A stretch of DNA of 9,926 nucleotides from Halieaceae bacterium (GTDB lineage Bacteria; Pseudomonadota; Gammaproteobacteria; Pseudomonadales; Halieaceae): the NCBI GenBank assembly GCA_002691565.1, contig NZIH01000069.1, positions 1-9,926 on the forward strand. The letters are read 5' to 3'. The notes below the pieces were generated by a model. The model saw only the letters and a program-made list of their open reading frames with translations. It was not told the DNA's origin and did not search any database. Shown here piece by piece: positions 1-9,386 of this stretch. Numbering within the stretch: the first letter of the stretch is position 1; every line of letters begins with the position of its first letter. The position numbers and the translations under genes are program-made.

Positions 1-646
1 CCGATGCACCGTTCATTCTCCGGGTGAGATCGATCCCTCCGGTTATATTGCCCCACTGATCTGAGCCACCAATTTGCAGCTCGCAGCCGTAGCGTTTGTT
101 GAGCTCAGCAAAATCGAATGACTGCAAAATCATGTAGGTAAATTCAGTGAAGCTGATTCCCGCTCCCTTGCGTTCAATGCGTTGCTTCACAGATTCCTTA
201 GCGATCATCGTATTCACGGAAAAATGTTTGCCGACGTCGCGTAGAAACGTCAGTACATCGACATCGGCCGTCCAGTCGAGGTTGTTCGCCATGACAGCGG
301 CAGCCTCACCATCGAACGACAGGAATTGGGACATTTGTTCACGCAGGCGTTCGACCCAGCCAGCCACTACGTCGGGGGTATTTAAGGATCGCTCCTGGGC
401 CTTAAAGCTAGGATCGCCAATTAAGCCTGTTGCTCCTCCAACTAGTGCAATGGGGCTATGGCCTGCCAACTGAAAGCGCTTCAGTGTGAGCAACGGAACC
501 AGAGAACCAATATGCAAGCTGTCAGCAGTAGGATCAAACCCGCAATACAGGGTGCGTGGCTTTTCGTCTAACCACGCCTCAAATGTGTCATCACCTGTGG
601 TCTGAAACACTAAGCCTCGCGATTTCAGATCCTGAAAAAGACCCAT
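1..646 (-). CDS. tyrS: Tyrosyl-tRNA synthetase, N-terminal part (cut by window edge)
   Basis: This class I aminoacyl-tRNA synthetase charges tRNA-Tyr with tyrosine in the cytoplasm. I translated the minus strand from the ATG at 646-644; the frame stays open for 215 codons and runs off the left edge, so roughly half of the usual ~400-425 residues is visible. The N-terminus carries [15 protein letters not shown] at about residues 34-48, the bacterial TyrS form of the HIGH signature. [14 protein letters not shown] follows at about residues 67-80, and near the edge comes the tyrosine-pocket block [18 protein letters not shown]. The KMSKS-equivalent loop and the RNA-binding C-terminus lie outside. 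An AAGGTGA-like ribosome site precedes the ATG. The gene is divergent from the M23 peptidase, an arrangement I recall from Pseudomonas. Identity is near certain; the intactness of the C-terminal half cannot be judged. Confidence 0.97.
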   Translation of the reverse strand, partial: MGLFQDLKSRGLVFQTTGDDTFEAWLDEKPRTLYCGFDPTADSLHIGSLVPLLTLKRFQLAGHSPIALVGGATGLIGDPSFKAQERSLNTPDVVAGWVERLREQMSQFLSFDGEAAAVMANNLDWTADVDVLTFLRDVGKHFSVNTMIAKESVKQRIERKGAGISFTEFTYMILQSFDFAELNKRYGCELQIGGSDQWGNITGGIDLTRRMNGAS

Positions 647-769
647 TACTTCACCTTCTTCTTTTTTCGAGCGCCTCACCAAGGCGACTGATTAAAAACT
701 GCGGTCTGGCCATCAGTCCGCTTATCTAGTCATTAATGTCCGCACCATTGTCGGTTATGATGCAGGGCA
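647..769. promoter_or_regulatory. Divergent spacer between tyrS and the M23 peptidase gene
   Basis: These 123 bases must hold the promoters of both divergent genes unless they lie inside coding sequence. I find no convincing -35/-10 pair on either strand. An A/T-rich patch (gattaaaaac, around 689-698) is present. A short inverted repeat, CGCCT-CACCA-AGGCG at 672-686, would lie in the tyrS leader about 25 bases before its ATG. The repeat has only five pairs and no T-tract on its downstream side for tyrS, so I do not call it a terminator or an attenuator. No T-box features were recognised. Confidence 0.4.
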
Positions 770-2161
770 ATGAATAGCCCATCAACCAGGGCGGGAACTG
801 GAATAACCTTGCAACGTAAACCCAAAGGCGCCACGCGTCGCCAAGACAACATGACCCTAGCGCTAGATCGCGAGCGGCTCCTGTGGGGTGGCGTGAGTCT
901 ACTCGTCTTGGTGTTGCTATCACAGCTTTTCATGGGCGTATTCGACAGCGCGTCTGATGGCGACACGTTGCCGGCGGCGGATCCTCTCGTTTATGCCACG
1001 ACGCAGGTGGCATGGGATGCGGTGACAGAAGGTCAGGTGTTGGAGCCACATGAACCCGCAATTAACTGGAACGATGTGACGGTGAGGAACGGCGACAACT
1101 TGAGCCTTATCTTCAGCCGCGCTGGCTTTTCGGATCGCGACGTTTACGAAGTGACATCAAGCGCAACGGGGCGTGAGTTAAGGAAAATCTTCCCTGGACA
1201 ACTCATCGGTTTTGCCGCGGACGAGAACAACGCATTGATGGCGGTAAGACACATCGAGTCACGCCTCAAGCAAACGGTCTACTCAAAAAGCGAAGGCCAG
1301 TTTGTTTCCGAGATTATCATGCGAGAAACACAGACGCGGGAACGGTCAGTGGCTCTCACTATCGACAGCTCCCTCTTTCTTGCGGGCGATCGAGAAGGGT
1401 TATCAGGCGGCATCATTATGGAGCTGGCCGCCATCTTGGGCGGGGTTATCGACTTCGCACTGGACCCTCGCCAGGGTGACGAAATTATTATTTTGTTCGA
1501 GGAAAACTTCCTAGATAACGAGAAGTTTTCTGACGGCGATATTCTTGCTGCTTCGTTCAATAACAACGGTCGGCTCGTCGAAGCCTACCGTTACACCGAT
1601 AGCTCGGGCGATACAGGCTACTTTGACGCTGATGGTGTCAGCATGCGCAAAGCGTTTCTTAAGGCCCCTCTCGACTTTACGCGAGTCAGTTCGAGCTTCA
1701 ATCCCAATCGCTTGCATCCGATTTACAAGACAAAACGGCCTCACCGCGGAACAGACTACGCAGCCCCTAGGGGCACGCCAGTTTATGCGGCGGGGGACGG
1801 CCGTGTTGTTGAAGCGGGTTATACACGCCCCAATGGGAACTACGTATTCATTCAACATGGTGAGGGTTTCAAAACACATTATTTGCACTTGAATAAGAAG
1901 CGTGTGAAACGCGGCGATCGCGTCAAGCAGGGGCAAGTAATTGGTACGGTGGGGTCTACAGGTGCCGCAACAGGACCGCACTTACACTACGAATTTCTGG
2001 TTAACGGCGTGCACCGCAACCCGCGTACCGTGCATAAGATATTACCGAAAGCCAAATCACTTCCGGATTCTGAGCTCGAGCTATTCAGAGCGGCGATTCA
2101 GCAGCCCGTTCAGCGCCTGGCAGCTTTAAAAATGAATGGTGCTGTTACGGGGGCAGAGTGA
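770..2161 (+). CDS. Membrane-anchored M23 peptidoglycan DD-endopeptidase (MepM-like)
   Basis: The protein is predicted to cleave peptide cross-links in peptidoglycan from the periplasmic side of the inner membrane, making room for wall growth. A basic N-terminus is followed by one membrane segment at about residues 37-58. An OapA/LysM-like region (about 98-150, NWNDVTVRNGDNLSLIF) follows, then a linker domain of the kind found in MepM/Csd3 proteins, then the M23 domain at about 322-418. Zinc and catalytic residues are all present: HRGTD (H325, D329), THYLHL (H370/H373) and HLH (H404, H406). The 463-residue length fits MepM-type proteases. The start is uncertain. ATG 770 is the longest option, but its AGGG lies only two bases upstream; ATG 851 would leave nine residues before the membrane helix. 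The stop TGA overlaps the anmK GTG, so the two are probably co-translated. E. coli mepM is the nearest well-studied relative, but orthology is not proven. Confidence 0.93.
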   Translation: MNSPSTRAGTGITLQRKPKGATRRQDNMTLALDRERLLWGGVSLLVLVLLSQLFMGVFDSASDGDTLPAADPLVYATTQVAWDAVTEGQVLEPHEPAINWNDVTVRNGDNLSLIFSRAGFSDRDVYEVTSSATGRELRKIFPGQLIGFAADENNALMAVRHIESRLKQTVYSKSEGQFVSEIIMRETQTRERSVALTIDSSLFLAGDREGLSGGIIMELAAILGGVIDFALDPRQGDEIIILFEENFLDNEKFSDGDILAASFNNNGRLVEAYRYTDSSGDTGYFDADGVSMRKAFLKAPLDFTRVSSSFNPNRLHPIYKTKRPHRGTDYAAPRGTPVYAAGDGRVVEAGYTRPNGNYVFIQHGEGFKTHYLHLNKKRVKRGDRVKQGQVIGTVGSTGAATGPHLHYEFLVNGVHRNPRTVHKILPKAKSLPDSELELFRAAIQQPVQRLAALKMNGAVTGAE

Positions 2162-3258
2162 CCCAGTTTCGTCACTTTATTGGGTTGATGTCGGGCACCA
2201 GTGTGGACGCAGTTGACGCCGCTCTCGTTGCATTTCACCCCGATGAAAAGACGCAACTCATTTGTACTCACTCCCTAACACTACCAACAAATCTCAAAAC
2301 GCGGATCATCGCCGCGCAAACCGATGCGGATACAACGATTCAAGAGGTCTGCGAGCAGGATGTAGAACTCTCACTTCTATACGCTTCAGCGGTAGAAAGC
2401 CTACTTGTGAAGGCCGGTGTGTCGGCATCTGACGTCGAAGCGATCGGCAATCACGGCCAAACATTACGTCACGCACCCAGTGGTCACCATCCCTTCAGCC
2501 TGCAGATTGGTGACAATCATCGTCTGGCAGAGCTCACAGGCATTACCGTTGTTGGCGACTTCCGGCGCCGCGATATTGCAGCGGGTGGTCAGGGCGCACC
2601 GCTCGTACCAGCGTTTCACCGGACACTGATTGATCACGCTCAAACCACGGCATTTTTAAATGTGGGTGGCATCGCCAATATCAGTGTCATTTCGCCAGGA
2701 AAGGTAACGGGGTTCGATACAGGCCCGGGAAACACCTTATCCGACGCCTTCATTCGCAAACACCAACAACAGGCGTTCGACGCGAGCGGCGCTTGGGCGA
2801 GCGAGGGCTACGTTAATGAGGGATTACTCCAGCGTATGCTCGCAGACCCCTACTTCAGTCGATCAGCACCTAAAAGCACGGGGCAGGATTATTTTAACCT
2901 TGCGTGGCTTGATAACTTAGACATCGAAGGGATAGCACCCGCCAACACTCAACGCACACTGGTAGAACTCACCGCACGATCAGCTGCGGAGGCCATCATA
3001 GCGTCAGGGTGCGAGCGCGTTTATCTTTGTGGCGGTGGCCGGCACAACAACCTCCTCACCGAGCGCTTGCGATCCCTTATCGCACCCATTGATATCGCTG
3101 ATACCAGTGCTCTGGGTATCGACGCCGATTTTATGGAGGCCACTGCCTTTGCCTGGCTAGCAAAGCAGTGCATAGATCGCAGTGTAGGGAATGTGCCAGC
3201 GGTTACCGGGGCACGTTCGGAGCGTGTACTTGGCGCTATTTATCCGCGGACTGACTAA
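2158..3258 (+). CDS. anmK: Anhydro-N-acetylmuramic acid kinase
   Basis: AnmK uses ATP and water to open and phosphorylate 1,6-anhydro-MurNAc, giving MurNAc-6-phosphate, a cytoplasmic step of cell-wall recycling. The 366-residue length is typical. Family blocks appear in order: FIGLMSGTSVDAVDAAL (7-23, phosphate loop), GNHGQTLRH (97-105), GDFRRRDIAAGGQGAPLVPA (133-152), NVGGIANIS (168-176), GFDTGPGN (185-192, whose D187 is the likely catalytic base) and CGGGRHN near the C-terminus. I chose the GTG at 2158 because the residues just before MSGTS (RHFIGL) match the family N-terminus, and because it forms a four-base GTGA overlap with the stop of the peptidase gene. The in-frame ATG at 2188 would remove part of the first strand. 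Pairing with a wall hydrolase makes functional sense, since wall breakdown feeds recycling. The gene ends 31 bases from the convergent erpA stop, with no obvious hairpin between. Confidence 0.97.
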   Translation: MTQFRHFIGLMSGTSVDAVDAALVAFHPDEKTQLICTHSLTLPTNLKTRIIAAQTDADTTIQEVCEQDVELSLLYASAVESLLVKAGVSASDVEAIGNHGQTLRHAPSGHHPFSLQIGDNHRLAELTGITVVGDFRRRDIAAGGQGAPLVPAFHRTLIDHAQTTAFLNVGGIANISVISPGKVTGFDTGPGNTLSDAFIRKHQQQAFDASGAWASEGYVNEGLLQRMLADPYFSRSAPKSTGQDYFNLAWLDNLDIEGIAPANTQRTLVELTARSAAEAIIASGCERVYLCGGGRHNNLLTERLRSLIAPIDIADTSALGIDADFMEATAFAWLAKQCIDRSVGNVPAVTGARSERVLGAIYPRTD

Positions 3259-3289
3259 GACGATTAGAGACCAGCGAATGGCCGTTAAT

Positions 3290-3643
3290 TTAGATGGAAA
3301 ACGAGGCGCCGCAGCCGCAAGTCGTTGTTGCATTCGGGTTGTTGACCACGAATTTCGAGCCCTCGAGGCCCTCGACGTAGTCGATCTCTGAACCCATCAG
3401 GTACTGGTAACTCATCGCATCGATGAGTGCCGCAACGCCTTCTCGCTCGATGATCCAATCATCTTCAGCCATGTTTTCGTCAAAGGTGAAACCGTATTGA
3501 AACCCAGAGCAGCCGCCCCCAGTGATATAGACACGGAAACGCAAAGACGGATTGTCTTCATCTTCAATCAAATGCTGAAGCTTGCTAACCGCATTGTCAG
3601 AAAGACGGATTTCGGTGGGATCAAAGCCGGCGACTACAGTCAT
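3290..3643 (-). CDS. erpA: Iron-sulfur cluster insertion protein ErpA (A-type carrier)
   Basis: ErpA is a small A-type carrier that accepts Fe-S clusters from the scaffold machinery and passes them to apo-enzymes; in E. coli it is needed for the IspG/IspH isoprenoid enzymes. The 117-residue protein has the three cluster cysteines of the family: C45 in GGGCSGF, and C109 and C111 in TTCGCGASF at the C-terminus. The N-terminal [11 protein letters not shown] and the [17 protein letters not shown] stretch are typical of HesB/IscA/ErpA proteins. ErpA is chosen over IscA because of the sequence style, the absence of isc genes nearby, and the erpA-anmK-M23-tyrS neighbourhood known from Pseudomonas. 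GGAG at 3650-3653 sits seven bases before the ATG and supports this start. It is the last gene of the argC-led minus-strand operon, 14 bases after the bactofilin stop. Confidence 0.95.
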   Translation of the reverse strand: MTVVAGFDPTEIRLSDNAVSKLQHLIEDEDNPSLRFRVYITGGGCSGFQYGFTFDENMAEDDWIIEREGVAALIDAMSYQYLMGSEIDYVEGLEGSKFVVNNPNATTTCGCGASFSI

Positions 3644-3657
3644 CGAGAACTCCGGGG

Positions 3658-4083
3658 TTAAGGTTTGTCCGCTGAAACAACAGGACTGGCTGATGAAATC
3701 TGTTCTACTTTTGCGGAGACGGTCGAGTGCTTCAGGTTGCCATCAATTTTGCTCCCCATCGACATCTCTATCAGATTGTAGAAAACATCACCTGTAACAA
3801 CGGCACCCTTGGTCAACTCCAGGTTATCTGCACTGTAAATGTTGCCCTTGACTGATCCACTGATTGACGCCGATGGCACACGAATCTCGCCCTCGACAGA
3901 GCCACCTGCTACGACCCGCAACAACGCAGACGCTCCAGGCTCAGCGCTGATCGAACCGACAACGCGGCCTTCAACATCCAAGTTGCCTGAAAAAGCAATA
4001 TCTCCGGTCACGGTTGTACCCGCTGAAATAAGGGTTGTTGCACCATTCGTAGTCGTGGACATTTGTGATTGTTTGTTTCTCAT
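3658..4083 (-). CDS. Bactofilin (polymer-forming cytoskeletal protein)
   Basis: Bactofilins polymerise without nucleotide into filaments, often at the membrane, and localise cell-wall enzymes or other envelope machinery. This 141-residue protein has a short flexible N-terminus (1-16, rich in Thr/Ser/Gln), a core of repeated short strands at about 17-118, and a Ser/Val-rich tail. The core shows the regular hydrophobic and glycine spacing of a right-handed beta-helix: [59 protein letters not shown]. Length and repeat pattern match the family (DUF583, relatives CcmA/BacA). AGGA at 4092-4095 supports the ATG at 4083; M8 is a weaker alternative. The gene lies 15 bases after the membrane coiled-coil gene and 14 before erpA, so it is almost surely co-transcribed with both. 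Its exact role here is unknown, and no M23 gene is directly adjacent on the same strand. Confidence 0.94.
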   Translation of the reverse strand: MRNKQSQMSTTTNGATTLISAGTTVTGDIAFSGNLDVEGRVVGSISAEPGASALLRVVAGGSVEGEIRVPSASISGSVKGNIYSADNLELTKGAVVTGDVFYNLIEMSMGSKIDGNLKHSTVSAKVEQISSASPVVSADKP

Positions 4084-4098
4084 AACGCTAATCCTACT

Positions 4099-4773
4099 TT
4101 ACTGGGTACTGTAGACAATCGATGTACTCCAGTCGAAGGTCTGCTCGTAACTCCGCTTTCGCGGGGCCGACAATTCTATGTCAAACCGCACGGAAGCGGG
4201 AATAACTGTTTCCGCAAGCTCTATGGTGCCTGAAATACGCTGAAAATACTTGAAAGACAGGTCATGGCGCGGTGTCGAGGATAACGCCTCGATGGCCTTG
4301 CCCTCCGAGTCCAAGATCTGAACCATTAATCTACCTCGGTAAAACTGGGTGCCAGGTGCTAAACGTTGAACGACCACACGGTACTCAAAGGATCGACGCT
4401 CGGGATCCCAGCTGAGATTGGGCGGTCGGAGTTTGACGGCGCTTACATCTTCAGACGAGGACATGATATCTCGGTAGAACACGAGCTCTTTTTCCAGCTC
4501 ATCCACCTGCCTCTCTGAGTCCGCCAGCTCAGCGCGGAATCGATTGAGCGTCTCCGCAGCCACGGCAAGCCGAGTCTCAAGCTTTGAAATGGTGCCCTTT
4601 AGGCCCGCCTCATCCAGAACTAAAGGTACTCGATCATCAAATCCTTGCTGATACCCAAGGACGTAAACCCCAATACCTACTGCTGCAAGTAAGCCCGCCA
4701 ACCCCATGCGAAGTCTGCGCTGCTGAACAAGATTGACGCGCTTTACAACGGTCTTAAAGTCTTCGGAGGCCAT
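4099..4773 (-). CDS. Single-pass membrane protein with coiled coil (DUF6776-like)
   Basis: This 224-residue protein has no assigned function that I know of. It resembles the uncharacterised protein between argC and the bactofilin gene in Pseudomonas (DUF6776 type, recalled from memory). A basic N-terminus (KRVNLVQQRRLR, 11-22) leads into a membrane helix at about 23-43, suggesting the N-terminus stays in the cytoplasm. A heptad-like stretch rich in Leu and Glu (about 53-103, including SKLETRLAVAAETLNRF and ERQVDELEKELVFY) predicts a periplasmic coiled coil. The rest (about 115-224) alternates hydrophobic and polar residues (FEYRVVVQRLAP, GRLMVQILD, SVRFDIELSAP), which suggests a small beta domain. 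It starts six bases after argC stops, so its translation is probably coupled. The architecture would suit a scaffold or partner of the bactofilin encoded next, but that is inference. Confidence 0.85.
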   Translation of the reverse strand: MASEDFKTVVKRVNLVQQRRLRMGLAGLLAAVGIGVYVLGYQQGFDDRVPLVLDEAGLKGTISKLETRLAVAAETLNRFRAELADSERQVDELEKELVFYRDIMSSSEDVSAVKLRPPNLSWDPERRSFEYRVVVQRLAPGTQFYRGRLMVQILDSEGKAIEALSSTPRHDLSFKYFQRISGTIELAETVIPASVRFDIELSAPRKRSYEQTFDWSTSIVYSTQ

Positions 4774-4779
4774 CGTCGA

Positions 4780-5808
4780 TTAGGGGTTGACCGCCGGTGC
4801 CAATAGGCCCGTTGTCTCATCCCATCCCTGCATGAGGTTCATGGCCTGTATTGCTTGGCCTGAGGCACCTTTAACCAGGTTGTCGATCGTGACCGTGATC
4901 ACAATGGTTTCTCCGGGGGGTTGGGTGACGTCGATCTCACAGACGTTCGTCCCTCTCACATGGCGTGTTTCTGGCTCATAGTCACCCTGCGTGAGCCGAA
5001 CAAAGGGTTCACCGGCAAACCGCGAGTTAAACAGTGCCCGAACATCGGTAGAGGGCTCCGTCAAAGTCGCAAACAGGGTCGCATGAATACCGCGCGTCAT
5101 CGGCGCAAGATGAGGAACGAAGGTCAATGACACATCACCACCCGCCGCTTGGGACAATCCCTGTTCCATCTCGGGCAAATGACGGTGACCTTGAACCGCG
5201 TAAGACTTCATTGTCTCGGTCGACTCTGCCAGCAACACATTAACTTTGGCGCTGCGCCCCGCTCCACTCGTGCCAGACGCACAGGACGCAATCAGCCGGC
5301 CTGCGTCGATAACACCCGCCTCCAGCAGCGGCAGGAAGCCCAACTGCACAGCGGTTGGATAACAACCAGGGCAGGCAACCAAACTCGTATCTCGCATCGC
5401 CTCTCGGTTCACTTCGGGCAAGCCGTAGACTGCGGTCGAGACAAGCTCGGGCGCCACGTGCGTTGTGCCGTACCAGGACTCCCAGACGTCGATATCGCTC
5501 AAGCGGAAATCTGCAGACAAATCGATAATTTTGATACCGCGATCCAGAAGCGCTGGCACCGTGTTCATTGAAACGGCATGTGGCGTAGCGAAAAAGACAA
5601 TATCGCAGTCCCCAAAATCTACTGCGCCCGGGTCTTCAAACGCCAAGTCAATGTGACCTCGCAGGCTTGGAAACAGGTGATCAACGCGCACACTGGCCTC
5701 GGCCCGCGATGTTAGGCGCTGGATAATGACGTGGGGATGCCCCAACAGCAATCGAATGAGTTCCACCCCCGCGTAACCGGTGGCGCCAACAATCCCAACT
5801 TTCATCAT
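4780..5808 (-). CDS. argC: N-acetyl-gamma-glutamyl-phosphate reductase
   Basis: ArgC reduces N-acetylglutamyl-5-phosphate with NADPH to the semialdehyde, the third step of arginine and ornithine synthesis. The 342 residues show the Rossmann loop GIVGATGYAGVELIRLL (5-21), the PHA block ATPHAV (74-79), and IIDLSADFRL (94-103). The active-site motif ACPGCYPTA has the catalytic cysteine at 149. GTSGAG (179-184) and the histidines of GHRHLPE (207-213), expected at the active site, are also present. Nothing essential is missing, and the length is normal for the type 1 enzyme. Two ATG codons in a row (5808 and 5805) are possible starts; an AGG about eight bases upstream of the first slightly favours it. 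It is the first gene of the minus-strand operon with the DUF6776-like protein, the bactofilin and erpA. It faces hemJ across 72 bases. Confidence 0.97.
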   Translation of the reverse strand: MMKVGIVGATGYAGVELIRLLLGHPHVIIQRLTSRAEASVRVDHLFPSLRGHIDLAFEDPGAVDFGDCDIVFFATPHAVSMNTVPALLDRGIKIIDLSADFRLSDIDVWESWYGTTHVAPELVSTAVYGLPEVNREAMRDTSLVACPGCYPTAVQLGFLPLLEAGVIDAGRLIASCASGTSGAGRSAKVNVLLAESTETMKSYAVQGHRHLPEMEQGLSQAAGGDVSLTFVPHLAPMTRGIHATLFATLTEPSTDVRALFNSRFAGEPFVRLTQGDYEPETRHVRGTNVCEIDVTQPPGETIVITVTIDNLVKGASGQAIQAMNLMQGWDETTGLLAPAVNP

Positions 5809-5880
5809 TTCAGGCCTAAGATCTGATATTGTGCGGCTAGTTTACTTGCTGTTCAGTTTGAAACCAGCATGGAGTAGTGA
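5809..5880. promoter_or_regulatory. Short divergent spacer between argC and hemJ
   Basis: Only 72 bases separate the start codons of two divergent gene clusters, so this spacer likely carries both promoters, overlapping or back to back. The hemJ ribosome site GGAG (5871-5874) ends six bases before its ATG. On the argC side a TAAACT hexamer could be a -10, but its -35 partner is poor, and the plus side shows no pair I trust. I did not recognise an ArgR operator: no clean pair of 18-base palindromes is visible. Confidence 0.4.
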
Positions 5881-6300
5881 ATGCTTTGGATTCAGGGTCT
5901 TCATGTCATCTTCGTTGTGACGTGGTTTGCCGGCCTTTTTTACCTGCCGAGGATATTTGTTTACTACGCGCAGGCAGAGGATGACGCCACGCGGGCGACG
6001 CTGGCGGTCATGGCGCGCAAGCTCTATAAATTCGTCACACCACTGATGATCTTGGCGGTAGTACTAGGTCTATGGCGGCTCAGCTACGCATTAGACTATT
6101 ACTTGAGCAGTCTATGGATGCAGCTGAAGCTACTTGGGGTTGCCTGCCTTCTTGTTTATCACGTCCAGTGCGGTCGGTATGTTGCGCGCATTAATGGTGG
6201 AGATAACAGCAAGAGCCACGTGTTTTATCGGTTTTTTAACGAGGTACCCGTGCTATTTTTGTTCGCAATCGTACTATTGGTATACGTGCGACCAGCCTAG
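5881..6300 (+). CDS. hemJ: Protoporphyrinogen IX oxidase HemJ
   Basis: HemJ is the membrane-bound protoporphyrinogen IX oxidase found in many bacteria that lack HemG and HemY; it makes protoporphyrin IX, the penultimate step of heme synthesis. The 139-residue protein has four hydrophobic helices at about 5-25, 52-70, 80-100 and 120-137. It opens with the family signature GLHVIFVVTWFAGLFYLPR, including the conserved histidine (H8) thought to be needed for heme binding and activity. ARKLYKFVTPLMI (45-57) and WMQLKLLGV (79-87, with K83) are further family blocks. GGAG six bases upstream supports the ATG at 5881. It leads a plus-strand cluster with hemL and hemB, which fits a tetrapyrrole role. 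It could be mistaken for a generic CopD-like membrane protein, but size and motifs favour HemJ. Confidence 0.92.
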   Translation: MLWIQGLHVIFVVTWFAGLFYLPRIFVYYAQAEDDATRATLAVMARKLYKFVTPLMILAVVLGLWRLSYALDYYLSSLWMQLKLLGVACLLVYHVQCGRYVARINGGDNSKSHVFYRFFNEVPVLFLFAIVLLVYVRPA

Positions 6301-6337
6301 CACCACGGCAATATCACTATAAAAACGACGACAGGTC

Positions 6338-6343
6338 GGGGGA
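6338..6343 (+). promoter_or_regulatory. Ribosome binding site that sets the hemL start
   Basis: GGGGGA lies nine bases before the ATG at 6353 and only two bases before an out-of-frame ATG at 6346. The spacing therefore points to 6353 as the hemL start. Confidence 0.6.
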
Positions 6344-6352
6344 ACATGGTCA

Positions 6353-8705
<2,353 letters not shown>

Positions 8706-8706
<1 letters not shown>

Positions 8707-9386
8707 TGGCGACCGCTGGACTGCCACCGGCAGGTCATCGCTTGGGAGCGCTGCTTGTTGCCGCCATCGGTGGACTCTTCTCACCCCTGAGCCTTGCCTG
8801 CGAGTGCCTATGGGAAGGCAGCTTCGCCGAGGTTGCGTTCGAGTCCGATCTCGTGGTTCTCGGCAGCATCGCTACTAAAAAAGGGAACGCGATTGATGTC
8901 GAGGTCGATGTCACCCTTGCCGGCCCCGATTGGGAGTCGTCGCCCAGGGTCTGGCTAAAGACAGGCACGTACTGCCGGCCAGAGGCAGATCAGTTCGACG
9001 AGGGTGAACAAGTAATTTTGGCTCTTAAAAAGCTGACCGAACTACCCAACGACAGCTTCAACCCCTCCACACCCAATATCAGCTTTGGCCGCATTGGCGA
9101 TTATGAGCTATCCAGTTGCGGTGGCTACTGGTTGACGGTTGAAGGGCTTCGAGCGTCAGGCAATCTTGTGCCGGGAATGCCGCGTTACTCGCACGAACCG
9201 AAGATGTCACCCGTCTTGGTGGGCCACGTCATCGCTTATCTCAAGGGTGCTGCCAGCTTGGAATCGCTAGTGGCTGCCAGTGAGGAAGATCCAGAACTCG
9301 AAGCGCTACGCCGCAATTCGCGAGGGTTCCTAAGGGGCCTACCTCCGCTGGAGCAAGAGGTAGCGCCAGACGCTAGGCCCGACTAA
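8706..9386 (+). CDS. Secreted Cys-x-Cys protein, possibly with a netrin/TIMP-like (NTR) fold
   Basis: I cannot assign a function. The 226-residue product begins with a probable Sec signal: hydrophobic stretch RLGALLVAAIGGLFSPLSLA (12-31), with cleavage expected after A31. The mature protein would then start at C32 as CEC. A lipobox reading is weak because position -3 is Ser. Cysteines at 32, 34, 90 and 138 are the only ones, giving mature positions 1, 3, 59 and 107. An N-terminal Cys-x-Cys followed by FESDLVVLGSI, a strand-rich core and two later cysteines resembles the NTR/TIMP-like OB-fold, where Cys1 and Cys3 bond to later cysteines. The charged tail from about 185 is probably flexible. 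Its ATG overlaps the hemB stop (TAATG) and has no clear ribosome site, so translation is probably coupled to hemB. Whether it has anything to do with heme is unknown. Confidence 0.8.

Noticed and set aside
672..686. Inverted repeat CGCCT-CACCA-AGGCG in the tyrS leader, as an attenuator or terminator
   Set aside because: The stem is only five pairs and, in the tyrS direction, is followed by an A-run rather than a T-run. No T-box elements were seen.
1511..1981. 156-codon open frame antisense to the M23 peptidase
   Set aside because: It is opposite strongly conserved peptidase coding sequence, has no ribosome site, and its protein is rich in Arg and Cys in the manner of shadow frames.
3259..3289. 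Bidirectional terminator between convergent anmK and erpA
   Set aside because: The 31-base gap has no convincing GC stem or T-tract.
5149..5571. 140-codon open frame antisense to argC
   Set aside because: The composition is Arg, Gln and His-rich, and argC is an unambiguous gene on the other strand.
6318..6323. TATAAA in the hemJ-hemL gap as a -10 box
   Set aside because: No acceptable -35 hexamer lies 15-19 bases upstream.
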